From: Acorus gramineus
Lineage: Eukaryota > Streptophyta > Magnoliopsida > Acorales > Acoraceae
Length of the DNA: 64,000 bases
Direction of reading: 5' to 3'
NCBI GenBank assembly: GCA_030737835.1
Contig: CM060857.1
Coordinates: forward strand, 15,511,496 to 15,575,495
Part shown: positions 1 to 12,631 of the stretch, in pieces
Layout: every line of letters begins with the position of its first letter
Numbering within the stretch: position 1 is the first letter of the stretch
The notes under the pieces: generated by a model
Told to the model about the DNA's origin: nothing
Database searches by the model: none
Seen by the model: only the letters and a program-made list of their open reading frames with translations
Program-made: the position numbers and the translations under genes

Positions 1-125
1 CTCTGGTCTTTTTGCCATGCATCATAACTAGCTTATCAGGAAAATCACATTGAAAAACATTTTATTCACTTTAGTTAGTAAATTTACACCAAGACGTAAA
101 TTTTGTTTTTAATTTTTTTTTATAC

Positions 126-258
126 CTGTGTCGTAGCCAAAAAGAAGACCGCCAATGCCAGCTGAAAATGCAAGGCGTAATATATATGGATGCTTCAATG
201 ACAAATTTAAGCACTCCTTAAACGCTGTTTTATCAGGTTTGTGAACACCTCCTTCCAT
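126..258 (-). CDS. Inositol transporter (INT family), first coding exon only
   Basis: This exon encodes the N-terminus of a major-facilitator sugar/H+ symporter of the plant INT (myo-inositol transporter) family. It reads MEGGVHKPDK, then LRLAFSAGIGGLLFGYDTG. The SAGIGGLLFGYDTG stretch is the start of transmembrane helix 1 in INT1/INT4-type carriers. The exon ends in phase 1 inside the last Gly codon at a GT donor (GTATAAA), matching the conserved first intron position after GYDT in this family. The start is the only ATG that gives the family N-terminus. The other exons lie beyond the left edge, so length and intactness cannot be judged. The family moves inositol across the plasma membrane or tonoplast; which member this is cannot be told from 44 residues. 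Confidence 0.82.
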
Positions 259-2582
259 TTTATGCAGACAAGGCACTTGTTCTCCCAATCAATCGAAGAT
301 GCACAAGTGACAAAACCTACAAAGCCATAACTTAACAAATCAGGAATTGGCCATTCAGATACTACCAATGTATAACAATACGAGAGAGAGAGATGGGATT
401 TCAGATACATGAAACAAAACTCAGCAGAACAAGCAGGCAACTATTAGAAATTATTCATTCCATCGAACAATTTTTTTAAAAAAAAAACATGAAAATTTAT
501 AATGAAGTCATTATGTCTTCTCAAGAGCACATAACAATTATTAAAAAAAGATGAAATTTAAATTGTAAATTTGTAATATACTTGGGTGATAAGAAGTTTA
601 ACTAAAAAACACAATTTTGAATTTGCTCATAAAACTATCGGTGTAACAAAGGGTCTTGGACATCAAGCAATCTGTGCATTAAAGCAGATTAAGCATGTGA
701 TGAAGCATTTTTGGTAATTGTATCAATTATTATTGGGGCATAGGCGATGAGTATGTGGATATAATCTCATCCAAATCAATGAACACACGTGTATTCATTG
801 ATACAACAAGTGAACAGAAATCTGACTACAGATAATTAAAAATAGTATATAACAATGTAGTTTATCATAGATTGAAATCTGAATCATCCATCACAGTCTG
901 CCCACAAGAGGTCCTATATTGTGTAGATCACCATGGGATCATTTGGGATTTGATCTGTATTTGAACATACAGGCATTCGTGTTTCAATCTGAAGTGGGCC
1001 ATCACAAGACCTGGCTTATACATGATAAATGAAAGCCTCTTTTTCATCAAATCATGGCATATAATATAAAAGTTGATATGGACCACTTGTTAATTTAACA
1101 ACCAAAGAAGATGACCCACAAAACAAACTCTTGTACCCACAAAAGAAACATTAGAGAGAGAGACAGTTCATGTACTCTGGTCCAGTACGAAAGTATAAGA
1201 GGCCATCATTTTCACTAAAACAAATAAGAAATCTGTCTTTTAACCTAAGTGGATCAAAAAAATGATTTCATCTTATCAACTAAAAAAAATACTGAAAATT
1301 AAAAAATGGAAACATTTTGATCTTCAACTGAGAAAAAAAAGGGAAAAAAGTGGAACCCACTGCCCACAAAACATTTTCGACAGACACACACATCGATTCA
1401 ATCAAAATCAGAACCACCCAAAGAAGACCCATATCTTATAATCTCATAAGCAACCCAAAATCAAATAAAAATAAATTCATAATAATAAAAAAAAACCATG
1501 AAACCTTACCAACAGTTTCCCTCCACTCTGTCTGTCTTCCCTCTCTCACAAATGAAAGAGAATGTTTAAATTTTAGTTCTTCCCAAAGCTGTTTATCCCC
1601 AAATATAAATATGAATCAATAAATGCTGTTCTTTTATTAACAAAAAAAATATAAAAAACAAAGCTTATCCAAAAAATGTCTCAGTCAATATTATTCCGAA
1701 AAAAGAGAGAGTGAGAGATTGTCAGAGAAAAGCAGATATGTCACTGCGTGTTATCAGAATCAGAAAAAACCCAATCAAAGCTCCACCCTTTAATTCAGGA
1801 TTTGTTGTGCTGGATGTTGCCACTCCACACATATTCTAAAAAAATGAATTTTTTTTTATTTGGGTCAAATTTTGAAATAATGAGGAGATTTTGTTGGGTG
1901 ATTGTGATCATAAAAAAAAAAAGAGATTTGTGTAGGTATAATCATGGTATTCGTGGTGATCCGTTATTACGGGGAAATTTTAGATTTGGGGAATATTTAC
2001 CATTCAATATCCGAAATTGGATTGGATTGCATTGGATAATGAGTTTTTGAAGTGTACACCCCGGGAAGAAATTTTGTTCGTATAGATCCTTTGCTTTTGT
2101 CAAATGGTGAACCTAAAAAATAGCGGTTGCTATACAATACTGACAAAAGTTTGTCAAACAGTCCGATCCGAATATGTATATGAAAAACAAAAATATGCCA
2201 TATTCAAATGTTCAGAGTGCGGATATATATACATATACACGAATGTGTGTGTGTGTTCGATCCAAAGAAAAAATGATCTTTTGTGCAACCCCAATTATAT
2301 TTCACGTCATTTTTTTTTATGTTAGAGTAAATTTTTTTTTATATAAAATAAAGTATATATTGAGATACATCAATATATTATTTTATATTAAAAAATGATA
2401 TCATACAGTATAATAGAACCTCATACATTATGATAGCACAATATTTATTACGTCATCATAATGTATAAACATGCAAAACGGGCTGTAAAACGAATGGAAT
2501 GTCTCATTACTTTTTTTATATGTCAATATGGGGCCCATTTTAGGACCCATCTCACTACACTATGTTTTTTTTTTATAGGTCA
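259..2582. other. Spacer upstream of the inositol transporter
   Basis: AT-rich DNA with no convincing coding sequence. The part near 259-1700 probably holds the transporter's 5' UTR (perhaps with an intron) and promoter, but I cannot place a transcription start. Open frames near 1350-2400 are poly-A/poly-T driven and resemble no family I know. The stretch near 2290-2480 contains pieces (TATGATAGCAC, a run ending in TATATTGAGATACATCAATATA) also found in the AT-rich MITE copies near 12000 and 32300. Confidence 0.4.
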
Positions 2583-2585
2583 TTA

Positions 2586-3073
2586 GAACATCTCCAAAAA
2601 TCTCCTCATCATTTTTTTACATTGTGAAGAAAAAAAAAGTGACTCTCTATGACATATAAGGAGCTATTCTCCTTTTATCACTCTCATTTTTATTATATTA
2701 TCATTCTAAATGATCGATTTATCCAAATTTATATATATAAATTACAAGATATCCAAATATCAAATGAATGAAGACATATTTTAAAATTTATCAAATATTA
2801 TCTTAGAATAAAAATGATTTATAATGAATAAAAATAATTATTAATAAATAGAAAAAAATTTATGTAAGGAAATACTCAATATGCTTACATAAAGAAACAA
2901 AAAATGAAAGAAGGGGAATGAGACAATATAATCTTGTTGGATGTAGGGAATGAATTTGACTTCCCACCTATAAGAAGTGTGTTAGAGAAAAATGTAATGA
3001 GGGCTAGGTTTTAATGATTTTTTACTGCCTATATGAAGAAAAATGTTGTGTAGGGAGGCTTTCGATGATGCTC
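2586..3073. mobile_element. PIF/Harbinger-type MITE, 488 bp
   Basis: The element starts GAACATCTCCAAAAATCTCC and ends with the inverse of GAGCATCATCGAAAGCCTCC. It is flanked on both sides by TTA (2583-2585 and 3074-3076), the 3-bp target duplication typical of PIF/Harbinger elements. The GAGCATCTCCAA-type terminus is shared with the larger element at 53853-55790. The interior is AT-rich with no coding sequence. Confidence 0.65.
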
Positions 3074-3076
3074 TTA

Positions 3077-3760
3077 GAAAACTATCAAAATATATGAATT
3101 GTCTTATGTAACTGTCACGCGTGTAACAACATTGTTATAACAAGGATGTCTATCTCCCAATCTGCGATAGCCGTGTTGTTAGGGACACGCGGCCTTGCAG
3201 CTTGCCCAGGTTCAATACTTGCCCACGACAAGTTTAGCCTGATTATACACAAGCTCTGTTGTGTTGTGCTCTTGTCGGTTTGTACCACATGATTATTCTA
3301 AGCCTCATGGGTCATGTCGCACTCTTAATAGGAGTATTCTTGTATATTATGTTGGGACTATGAGTTATCTTATATAAAAAACTAAGAAGCCTGAGATAGA
3401 AAGTTTGAAGAGAAAATATTAAGAAAACATGAAAGAGCAATTAATTAAAAAAAAAATTAATTCATTTTTTTTGAAATGTGAAATCAAATCCAAATCAAAT
3501 TTAATAAGTTAAATGACTTTTCAATCTATGATTAGACCAACCAAATAAATATGAAAAATGATACGTGAAACTCATTGATACATTGTATAATCTCAATTAT
3601 AGTGCACACTAATTTTTTTTATAAAAATCATATATTTTTTAATTAAAATATACATTGATATATAAAATAAAATATACATTGAAATGCAATATATTTTTTT
3701 AATATTTTTTTTTGAATCATATAATATGATAATATACTGAGTTATCACAGTGTATTGTGT
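3077..3760. other. Spacer with a less AT-rich patch
   Basis: Nothing coding is seen. The part at about 3110-3370 has noticeably more G and C than its surroundings and may be an old repeat fragment, but I cannot assign it to a family. The part at 3585-3775 is very AT-rich and resembles the dispersed AT-rich MITE family. Confidence 0.3.
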
Positions 3761-3764
3761 ACCA

Positions 3765-5110
3765 TTTTGGGTTCCCTGTAAACCAACCCTAGTTGCCCGA
3801 ATTACTCGTGTTGAGCAGTGAAACAAAGCTTTGAAGGTGAGTTGTTTGGGTTTTTGGAATTTTTGGGTTTTCGGGAGGTTTTGTTTCCTTGAATTCCTTC
3901 TTTCTTTTTTCCCCATCATTTATAAGTCTCCCTGATACAATAATGTTTGATAGATTCCCCCTTATTTTTCTTCTGTTTCTTTCCCTACAATTGAGATGTT
4001 CTGATTTGGTGTTAGGGTTTGGTTTAAGTTTATGAACTGAATTTCGCGTTTGGATATGATATGATATGATACCCAAACGAGGTATCACTTTTTCTTTAAG
4101 TTACACATATTTGACCACCATAGTTGTGAATTTTTGGAATGCTTCAACGTGGATTGAGCATCCATATGAGATGTTGACAGTGATGAAATTATTGAAAGGC
4201 CTTTGTGGGTTTTGTGAAATAAATCCTATTTAATTTGCCTCTGTTACTGTTTTTTCGTTTAGAGATTTCAGAAGTATGGCATAATTTTAAATTTTCATAT
4301 GTTCGATCTCGTCCAATTCATTAAGAGCTACATTACGTACATGTTGGGACCAGACAAAGTACAGCCTTGATTTTAATGTAGTGTTCTTGTTTGCTCTTCC
4401 TGTTAATTTTGTTCTTTTTAGTGTTTCCCATGGTGAAATTTTATGGTTTCTTTTAATTGTGATTGATCACTTGCTTCCTTGTTTGACTGAAAACTGAATT
4501 CACTTAAGTCTGTTACACTTATTATTGTTTGACTGAAATTTGAAATCACTTGGTCCGCTACACTTATCGTCGTTTGTTTTCACTAAATATGGGTGTATAT
4601 GAGTATCTAGTTAATCACATGCAATTCCCTAGATAAGCAGAGAGAGTGAGAAGTAATTCTAAATTAATTTCTGTACTATGTGATGACCCATTTGAGTATC
4701 TCTGATGTGCTGGCCTTGTATGTCATATATGAAGCTATGCACACCTTCAATTTGTGGAAACAGCTTTTGTTTTATGTCTATCGTACTTATCTATGTTTCG
4801 TTCCTATCTTTCTGAAAATAGGCAGGGGACCTGGTATTGATTTTCTGCAAAAACTGCCAGGCCTAGATACGTATTGAGACCTGTCGATCCCCACCATTAC
4901 ATATTTGCTTTCCACATAATCTGTCTACCTCGCCTGAATCTCCTGAATGGGTCACATGTCCATGTTGAATGCTTGAACTTTAGTAGTGAGATTAATATCT
5001 TTGTCATATCTTTATATATGATGAGCCTTAGACCTCAATCAGTTGTCCACTCTTTTGACAGAATCCTGTTAAAGTCATACCAAAGGATATTTTCTATTTA
5101 TGAATTTAAT
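3765..5110 (+). ncRNA. Possible spliced non-coding transcript or gene relic
   Basis: The stretch at 3765-3835 looks like a plant 5' UTR exon (CCCTAGTTG, then AAGCTTTGAAG before GTGAGTTG), followed by a T-rich, G-T-rich stretch typical of a first intron. Near 4820-4870 a possible acceptor (TGAAAATAG) precedes a short open stretch reading GPGIDFLQKLPGLD, which I do not recognise. No long open frame follows. This may be a long non-coding RNA, or the surviving 5' end of a lost gene. It is inferred from composition and splice-like sites only. Confidence 0.2.
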
Positions 5111-5570
5111 TGATACTGGACTCTGGTCTATCAGAACAAGCAGTGGTATTGGTCTTTTATTGGGAAAACAACTGGAAAATCTATCAAATCATTTTAACTA
5201 AAACTAAATAAAATTCTTAGATGTATAAGAGAATAAAAACATGTTAGAATTAAAATATAAACCAAATTGAAAATAAAGAAGTACAAACTAGAAGCAGACA
5301 ATAATATATCATTCATCACGCCTTGTTTGGCTAAACTCAGGATGAGGAATATCAACTCTCAAACGTATAAAAAGACACTGAAAAAATCAAAACTCATCTC
5401 AACATTAGCATTATAAATTCCTCACAAAAAAAAAAAAAACCCATTAGCATTGTAAATGGTAATAGATAGAAAAGCATCACTTCATTCTCCTCTCCATGCA
5501 TCAACATGGAAGCTTCATTCCAGTCACTCAAGAGACCAAACTACAGCATAAATCACAACCAGATCTATTT

Positions 5571-8500
5571 TTATAAACCTCTTAGCTGGCTGATTGTGAT
5601 TGTGCCCAACGGCTCAGAGAGAGAACACTGTGTGTGAGCCGATATCTCCTGGGCAACAAAACGCATCGCAGGTCTCGATTCTGGATTGGAACGAGTGCAT
5701 GCCAAGGCCATCCTAACTATGAATATGACTTCCTCTGCCATCTGACCTGTGGGGGCTGTGAGCCGCTGGTCTAACACATCTTTAAGTAGTAGATCTTCTT
5801 GGATCGATGAGAGAGTGTACATGAACTCTCTAGGATGTTTCCCCATCATGACTTCAAGTGCTACCACCCCAAAACTATATACATCACACTTCTCTGTGGC
5901 TTTCACTGTGTAAGCAAGCTCTGGAAATTTTAAATATTAATGAAAGTTAGTGAATTTGATGTTTTTTTTACATGAAAAACTACATATGATTCTAAAAAGA
6001 ATATGTATTACATGGACTAGTATAATCTTAAAGCTTATCTAGTATCATCCATAGCCTGCTTTGTGTAAAGAAGCTTATTTGGCAATATCTGATGTAATTA
6101 TAATGACATAGAATTATATGCAGCAAGAATCTCCTATGCTTTTGGTTTTGCTAATTGTTATAATGGTTTCCCTTTTAGTAGAACACCATGTTAGTTGAAG
6201 AAAATATTTCTATATGCACCTGCTGCCATTCAACTCCCACTGGATGTATTACTATTGATGTTTAGGTGAGTAATGATTTATAAGTGAATTTTACTCAGTT
6301 TAGTTGGAAGTATCAATTCATTGAAAGGAAGAAAACTCTGCATTCATTAAGCCCATCCATTCTAGATTGCACCCATTCTCATAGTGTACTGAGACAACAC
6401 ACCAACCCTATAAAATACTTCATAATGCTCTTCTATAGTCCATTGGAAACAGTAAGTGTAAATAAAGATAACCTGTAGAATGTTTTGTGGCGTACCTGGA
6501 GCCATGTATCCATAAGATCCAGCCACAGAAGTCCAAGTCGATGCATCAGGGCTTATCCATCTTGCAGTGCCAAAGTCAGAGAGCTTGGGCTCGAACTCCA
6601 TCTCAAGCAAAATATTTTTCACTGATACATCGCCATGCATGATTGTCGGGGAGCAATCATGATGCAGGTAAGACAGTGAATGAGCCACTCCTTGAATGAC
6701 CTTCACTCTGGTCCCCCAATCAAACATCCCAATCTCTCTATCCCCATATAACACCTTCCCAAGGCTACCCCTCTCAAGGTACTCATACACTAAGTACATC
6801 CTCCCATCCTTTGAGCAGAACCCATGCAATCTCACTATATTCCGGTGCCGAATTTCTGTCAAAGCTCGTATCTCATTCTCAAAACTCTTCCGATTGATCT
6901 CTGAAATGTCTCCAGAATCTGACATGTGGAGCCGTTTAACGGCAACCACCTGACCAGTCTGCAATTCTGCTTTGTAGACGCGTCCGAACCCACCTTTGCC
7001 TATGCAGTAAACTTCGCTAAAATTGTCTGTAGCATTCACTATGTCATTGAATGTGAACCTACATGCTGTACTCCAAATCAGATTCTTGGATATTTCATCA
7101 ACTCTGCTTATTGTTTCTTCATCTGCGTGTTTCAGATTTCTGGAAACATGAATAATTGCTGCAATGATGCTTGCCAATATGAAGATGCTGCTGATTGGTA
7201 TGACGATGGCGATAATGGTCTTTTTGTGATTTTTGTGGGACTTGTGACTAGGATTATCATATATACAGAGGCTTAACCCAGTTGCATTTCCACATAACCC
7301 GGGGTTGCCTACAAAGGCTTCTGCAGAGGCGTTCTGGAAAATATTTATGGATGGGATTGAACCTGTAAGGTGGTTGTAGGAAAAATCAAAGAACCTGAGG
7401 CTAAACATGCCTGAAAATAAGGAGGGGATCTTCCCTGATAGGTTGTTGTGGGAGATATTGAGCTTCTCCAATGTCCTCAGCTTTCCGAGATTAATAGGGA
7501 TAAGTCCAGACAATGAATTGTGGCTGAGATCCAAGAGACTTTGCAGTGTAACCAAATTGCCAAGCTGGTAAGGTATGTATCCTGATAAACCATTGTGACT
7601 CAGATCCAAGCTTAAAAGATTGCTAAAATTTCCAAGCTCAACGGGGATAGAACCATTGAGTGAGTTGCTCGAGAGGTCAAGCTGCTGCAGTTTAGGCATT
7701 CCAATTTCTGGAGGGATTTTACCCGAAAGCCTGTTGTTGCTCAGATTGAGCTTGTACAAGAGACCCAAATCAGCCAACTTTTCAGGTATCAGCCCTGTCA
7801 AGTCATTTGAAGCTAGGCTCAAATCTTGCAAGTTGGAGAGGTGCCCGAGCTCGCTTGGGATAACGCCGGATAACTTGTTCCCATCAATGTGTAAGTAAGT
7901 GAGGTTTGCACACTTCCCCCAATCTGGCGAGAGCTCCCCCGTCAACTGGTTCCCTGTGAGATCCAAATACAACAGCTGTGGGTGGACCCCGAAGACTTCA
8001 GATATATCACCAGTGAACTGGTTCCCTTGGAGCAGGGCTCTGGTTAATTTTGAGCAGTTCTTTAGGCAACCTGGCAGAGGACCACTCAAACTGTTTCCGT
8101 TGACAGTGAGATGAACGAGGATAAAGCCATTACAAATCCTTGGTGGCAATTCACCAGTGAACCTGTTGTTTGAGAATCCTGCAGAGGTTAACAAACTATG
8201 CTGGCCAAGGGCAGGAGGAATTCTACCAGAGAAGCTGTTTGTGAAGACTGATAGAAACTGTAGGTTCTCAAGACCAGCTAAAGAAGTGGGCAACTCCCCA
8301 TATAATTGATTCGTGTTGATATCTATAGTTTGCACAGATATCATTTCTCCGATCTCCATGGGTAGCGTGCCATTGAGGTTGTTGGAAAAGAGGTTCAAGA
8401 GAGAAAGCTCTTTCAAGTTGCCTATTGTCGGAGGGATCGGACCGGTGAAAGAGTTTGTAGAAAGGTCCAACTCTAACAATTTGGTTAAATTACCAATTTC

Positions 8501-9772
8501 TGGTGGGATTGGTCCCGAGAGCTGGTTATCGAAGAGGAAAAGAAGTGTGAGGTTTGACAGACGACCAATCTCTGAGGTGACACCACCAGTGAGTGAGTTG
8601 GTTTGCAACTGCAGCGATTCGAGGTTTGTCCATTTCGTGATGATGTCCCATGGAATCTCTCCAGTGAGGGAGCCGCTTGAGATCCCGAAATGTCTCATCT
8701 CTTTCAGGCCTGACAGAGCTTGTCGAGGCAACCCACCTCGGAGTGTGTTGTTGGAGAAGTCCAAGAAGACAAGATTGGAACATAGACCAAGTTCTGGAGG
8801 GATGGTGGTATTCAGCGATGCATGGTGAAGGTCTATATGTTCGAGCATCTTTAGCTGGCCTATGGAAGATGGGATCTGCCCACCTAATGAGTTGTTGTGG
8901 AGCTCAAGTACTCGGAGGTTTGGGATCCGACCGATCGTTGGAGGGATACCTCCAGTGAAGTTGTTGACTCCAAGGCGGAGTTCTTGGAGTCTGTTGAGCT
9001 TTGGGAGAGATGTTGGTATTGATTGATTAAACAAGTTAGAGCTGAGGTTGAGGTACTGAAGACTAGGTAGATCTGTCACCAACGAATCCGGTATCGAACC
9101 TGTCAGATTATTCTGGGACAGGTCTATGTATGTCAGATTCCGGCATTTTAGTATGAATGGTGGGAATTCTGAGACGAGATTGTTGAAAAAGAGAGACAGA
9201 TAAGTGACAGAAGGTAGGGGTGCGAATTTCGTGGAGTCTGGCGCCTCCAAGAAATTCGAACTGAGATCGACATGGCGTACGTTTTTGAGGTTGCCAAGCT
9301 GATATGGGACTGCATCGGTGAGGGAGTTGTTGTAGAGTCTGAGGTCAAGGAGCTCTGAGAGCCATCCGATCTCCGGTGGAATGGCTCCGCTGAAGTTGTT
9401 GTTGCCAAGGTCCAGGGAAGTCAGCTTGGACAGCAAAGCTAGCGTGCTCGGGATTGAACCATACAAGTTGTTGAAGTTAAGGTTCAGTCCAGTGATATTG
9501 GGGAGAGATGCGAAATCTAGCTCATCCAGGGTGCCTAAAATGTTTGAGTTGGGAAGGTTTATCTGGATGACGTTTTCAGAAGAGTCACATATGATGCCAT
9601 TCCATTTGCATGGACTGTGGCGGATTGAGGGAGTCCATGAAGTGAGGTTCTGGAAAGCCAAGCTTGTCTTCCATTTCAGAAGAGCCCATGATTCAGTGGC
9701 TGCTGGTGCTGTTGGGCAAAGACAGAGGGAAGAGATGATGAGGAGAAGAGAGTGTACTGTTATTGGTTTCAT
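5571..9772 (-). CDS. LRR receptor-like kinase, MIK2-like (subfamily XII type), HGD catalytic loop
   Basis: Two coding exons, 6496-9772 and 5571-5920, joined by a phase-1 GT-AG intron inside the APE motif (MAP|ELAYT), give 1208 aa. The order is: signal peptide (about 1-24), an N-terminal LRR cap with [11 protein letters not shown], about two dozen plant-type LRRs (LxGxIPxx), one transmembrane segment (about 852-876), then a kinase domain. The kinase has a glycine loop GKGGFG (about 925-930), VAVK lysine (about 946), DFG (about 1066) and GSYGYMAPE. The catalytic loop reads MHGDVSVKN, so the usual HRD arginine (about 1047) is glycine; this is therefore a non-RD kinase by sequence. The architecture matches MDIS1-interacting receptor-like kinase 2 and relatives, which perceive peptides at the plasma membrane. 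The ligand is unknown. The gene looks intact. The 575-bp intron has no evident element. Confidence 0.92.
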
Positions 9773-11957
9773 TGTTTCTTCAGTGAAATGTGTGAGGGAG
9801 GGAAGTCACATGTTTTCTTGCCAATTGCTTGTTCTTGAATCAGGGGAGAGTGTGGAAAGGTGCAAAGGTGTTTGAAAGAGTGTGAAAGGATGATGGAGAT
9901 GCTTATTGTTCTGGGGCCTCTAATGGGGAAGCTTCTTGCCTTGTAGATATGATGTTGGAGCACACCTACACTAACTGTGTTAATATGGTACTAAACTATG
10001 TCAATTTTTTTTTAAATCTGTATATAGGCTAGTGTATGGTCTTCTATGTTTTCATTGTCAAGGGGTGTGTCAGCTGAAAAGAAAATTGTCCTATAAGCTG
10101 ACCTTCTAATGGGTCAATGGATATTGGCAGGATATAACTTGTTATAATGAGCCATTGGTGAGGAAAATTTTATATCAATATGTATTCATCAGTATGTGTA
10201 TGTATGGATACACGTATCTATTGATAGAAATTTTCTTTTTATCAATATTTTATTCTAATAGATAGATTGATGGTCATGTATCATTCATCCTTATATCTAC
10301 TGATGAAATTCTCATGAGAGAAGCATTGAATTCAATATATCAAAATTGATTTGTGGACTTGTTTAACATGTTAAAACGTGGAAGGCCCCATAAAAATATT
10401 CTCCTTTGATAGACAACCCAAACCCAAGTCAGTCGGATATGGTTAACATTTGGGTTATGTTTAGGTTTGAATTACCTTGGATTAGGGGTTGGATCATGGA
10501 TGGAGTGACTTGTTTGTCTTTCAAAATGACATCATTTGAATTTCATACTCTGTAGTCTGTACTGGTTGTAAGTTATAATCGAAAATAATAGGAACTACAA
10601 CGAGAAAGAGATAATATATATAAAAATGAGATACTCTGGTGAGAGTTATGTTTACAACTCAGATTTATTCAAAGTTGGTGTTCTGATTGAATTCCACAAC
10701 AAAAACCTTAGCCCAAATAATACTGTATGATATTATGTCGTGTTATTTGGGTTTGGATGGGTGTGGCCTTGGGCCTAACTTTTCTAACCCCCTTTATAAT
10801 CCCATTGAAAATAAATTAAGAACAGATTCTGATTACAGTTGTCATGTTACTACCGCGGTATATAAAAATATTGCACTTATTGTATACTCTACTATCTTAA
10901 TATATGTTGTACTATGAAAACATATAAAATATACGTGTACAAATTTTTATAATAAAATATATTTTATTTGTTATGTATAATCAAAATATACGCGGATAGT
11001 ATATGAGACATAATCAGAATATTATGTCTGTCAATAATTAATGTTTACGTCAAATATGCAAAACGTGTTCGATGTTAATAATTTTTATAGTCAGAACTTT
11101 GAATAAAATTATTCCATTCATTTGCTTGACTTCTTTGACTGAGAGCATAGCATACGTTCCTACTATTCCATTCAGCTAAGGCCTATTTGGAAATTGTAGA
11201 TTTGTTTATAGAATTTTAGATCTACTTTGACAAGGTGATGAGATTTCGAGAACTAAGTAATGTGGGTTTTTTGTTTGATATAAAATGTCTATTAATATTT
11301 TATTTATTTATTAAAATTAGAACAAAAAATGGATAAATATTAGTCTAGTATTTAAATAAAATTAAAAAAATCATATTTATTGAAATATCCATCCATTTTT
11401 TATCTTGTTTCTACCAAACATTATAAATTTTAAGAATTTCATTTCAAACATTCAAATATATATTTTATATTTTTTTGTTTGTAAAAATCATGTATTTAAT
11501 TAGATAAGTATATATTTCAAAGAAATTCAAAACATGCTAAAAATATAAAAGTGACAGTAGGGATCGACTCTTGTACACTAATAAAGGTATTATGCGTCCA
11601 TTTCTCTTTGAGCATTGTTACACACTTTTTTTTTTGCAGCCTCAATTCTAACCTCATATAAGTATATAACTCATTAGCGTCATAATCTTGGATTAACAAG
11701 ATGGATACATAATACAAAGAAGTAGTCTGCCTACCATTTCATTTTTTTTTTAAAATGACACATACTCATATAAAAATTTTAACATTTTCTATAAATGAGC
11801 CATATAATTAATTGAATTATATGTTTTATTTTTTTATATATAAAAATATACACGGGATTATTAAAAAAATCAAAATATATGTAGACTGGAATTGAAGCAT
11901 ATAATGGTCTGCACGTAGCATTTTTGGGTCGAGCGTTGATATACTCAGTCCATTTTG
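9773..11957. other. Spacer upstream of the LRR kinase
   Basis: The first few hundred bases are the kinase promoter and 5' UTR on the minus strand; I see no clear TATA box. Around 10150-10330 there is a weak foldback (GGAAAATTTTATATCAATA against TATTGATAGAAATTTTC). Around 11167-11450 lies a possible Tourist-like remnant starting GGCCTATTTGG. The remainder is AT-rich. No open frame here resembles a gene. Confidence 0.4.
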
Positions 11958-12213
11958 CAGCCCCAAACACTATTATAATGTAGTATATACTGCGCTATTA
12001 TAGTGTATGAAGTTCTATTATAGTATATGGCGCAAAAAAATCATATTTTTTTCAACGCAAAAAAAATACATTAATGTATCTCAATATATATTTCATTTCA
12101 TATAACATCATGTATTTCAATTAGAGAATGCATGATTAAAAAAAAAACACCCGATGTGAATACAATTGGGGGCTTAACGTATCATTTTACTTTCTCATCC
12201 TTTTCCTTTTTGA
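11958..12213. mobile_element. AT-rich MITE, first of two adjacent copies
   Basis: This unit begins CAGCCCCAAACACTATTATA, carries near-palindromic TATAGTGTAT/CTATTATAGT motifs, then AAAATACATTAATGTATCTC and a run ending GGGGGCTTAACG. The next unit (12214) repeats the same order of motifs at a period of 256 bp. A third clear copy lies at 32255-32480. No coding sequence. Confidence 0.5.
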
Positions 12214-12403
12214 CAGCCCGATACGCTATGATAGCACTATCATAGTGTATGACATGATTTTTTTTTTTTTTTTTAACTTGAAAAAAATATATTATTGTAT
12301 CTCAGTATATACATCAAAGGAAAAGTGATTTTTTAAAAAAGAAAAACGATATGGACTGCTGTGGGTGCAATGGGGGCTTGATGTTTCCTTTTCCTTTTCT
12401 TGA
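12214..12403. mobile_element. AT-rich MITE, second adjacent copy, next to the hnRNP promoter
   Basis: It repeats the motifs of the preceding unit: CAGCCCGATACGCTATGATA, a palindromic core around CACTATCATAGTG, a poly-T run, then AAAAAAATATATTATTGTATC and GGGGGCTTGATG. It ends directly before the site II elements of the hnRNP promoter, so it may mark the promoter's outer boundary. Confidence 0.5.
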
Positions 12404-12410
12404 CCTGAGT

Positions 12411-12490
12411 TATGGGCCTACCTTGGTCCAACCCAACAGACCCAACTTATGAACCCAACTAATTATGGGCCGGTCCAATAGAAAGCCCAA
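12411..12490 (+). promoter_or_regulatory. Site II promoter elements of the hnRNP1-like gene
   Basis: Two TGGGCC motifs (12413-12418 and 12466-12471) and one inverse TGGGCT (12484-12489) lie 140-220 bp before the start codon. TGGGCC/T (site II) clusters are typical of plant housekeeping promoters bound by TCP factors, for example those of ribosomal protein genes. No TATA box is evident, which fits such promoters. Confidence 0.5.
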
Positions 12491-12595
12491 GGAATTTTAG
12501 CCGTCCAAAAGATGCCGCACATACAACCCTTCGATACCCTCTTCAGATATTTCTCCCTCTGAAAAACCTCCCAAGTCGGCGTCTCTCTTTCGTCC

Positions 12596-12618
12596 AGAGA
12601 GAGAGAGAGAGAGAGAGA
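12596..12618 (+). repeat. GA microsatellite in the hnRNP 5' UTR
   Basis: A 23-base perfect AG/GA run ends 14 bases before the ATG. GA tracts in plant 5' UTRs can bind GAGA-type BBR/BPC factors; here it is only a position match. Confidence 0.8.
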
Positions 12619-12631
12619 CGAAGAGGAAGCC

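Noticed and set aside
3110-3370. Considered as a solo LTR or SINE
   Set aside because: No TG...CA ends, target duplication or pol III boxes could be found.
8313-8828. 171-aa plus-strand frame opposite the LRR region
   Set aside because: It is an antisense shadow of the repeated LRR codons.
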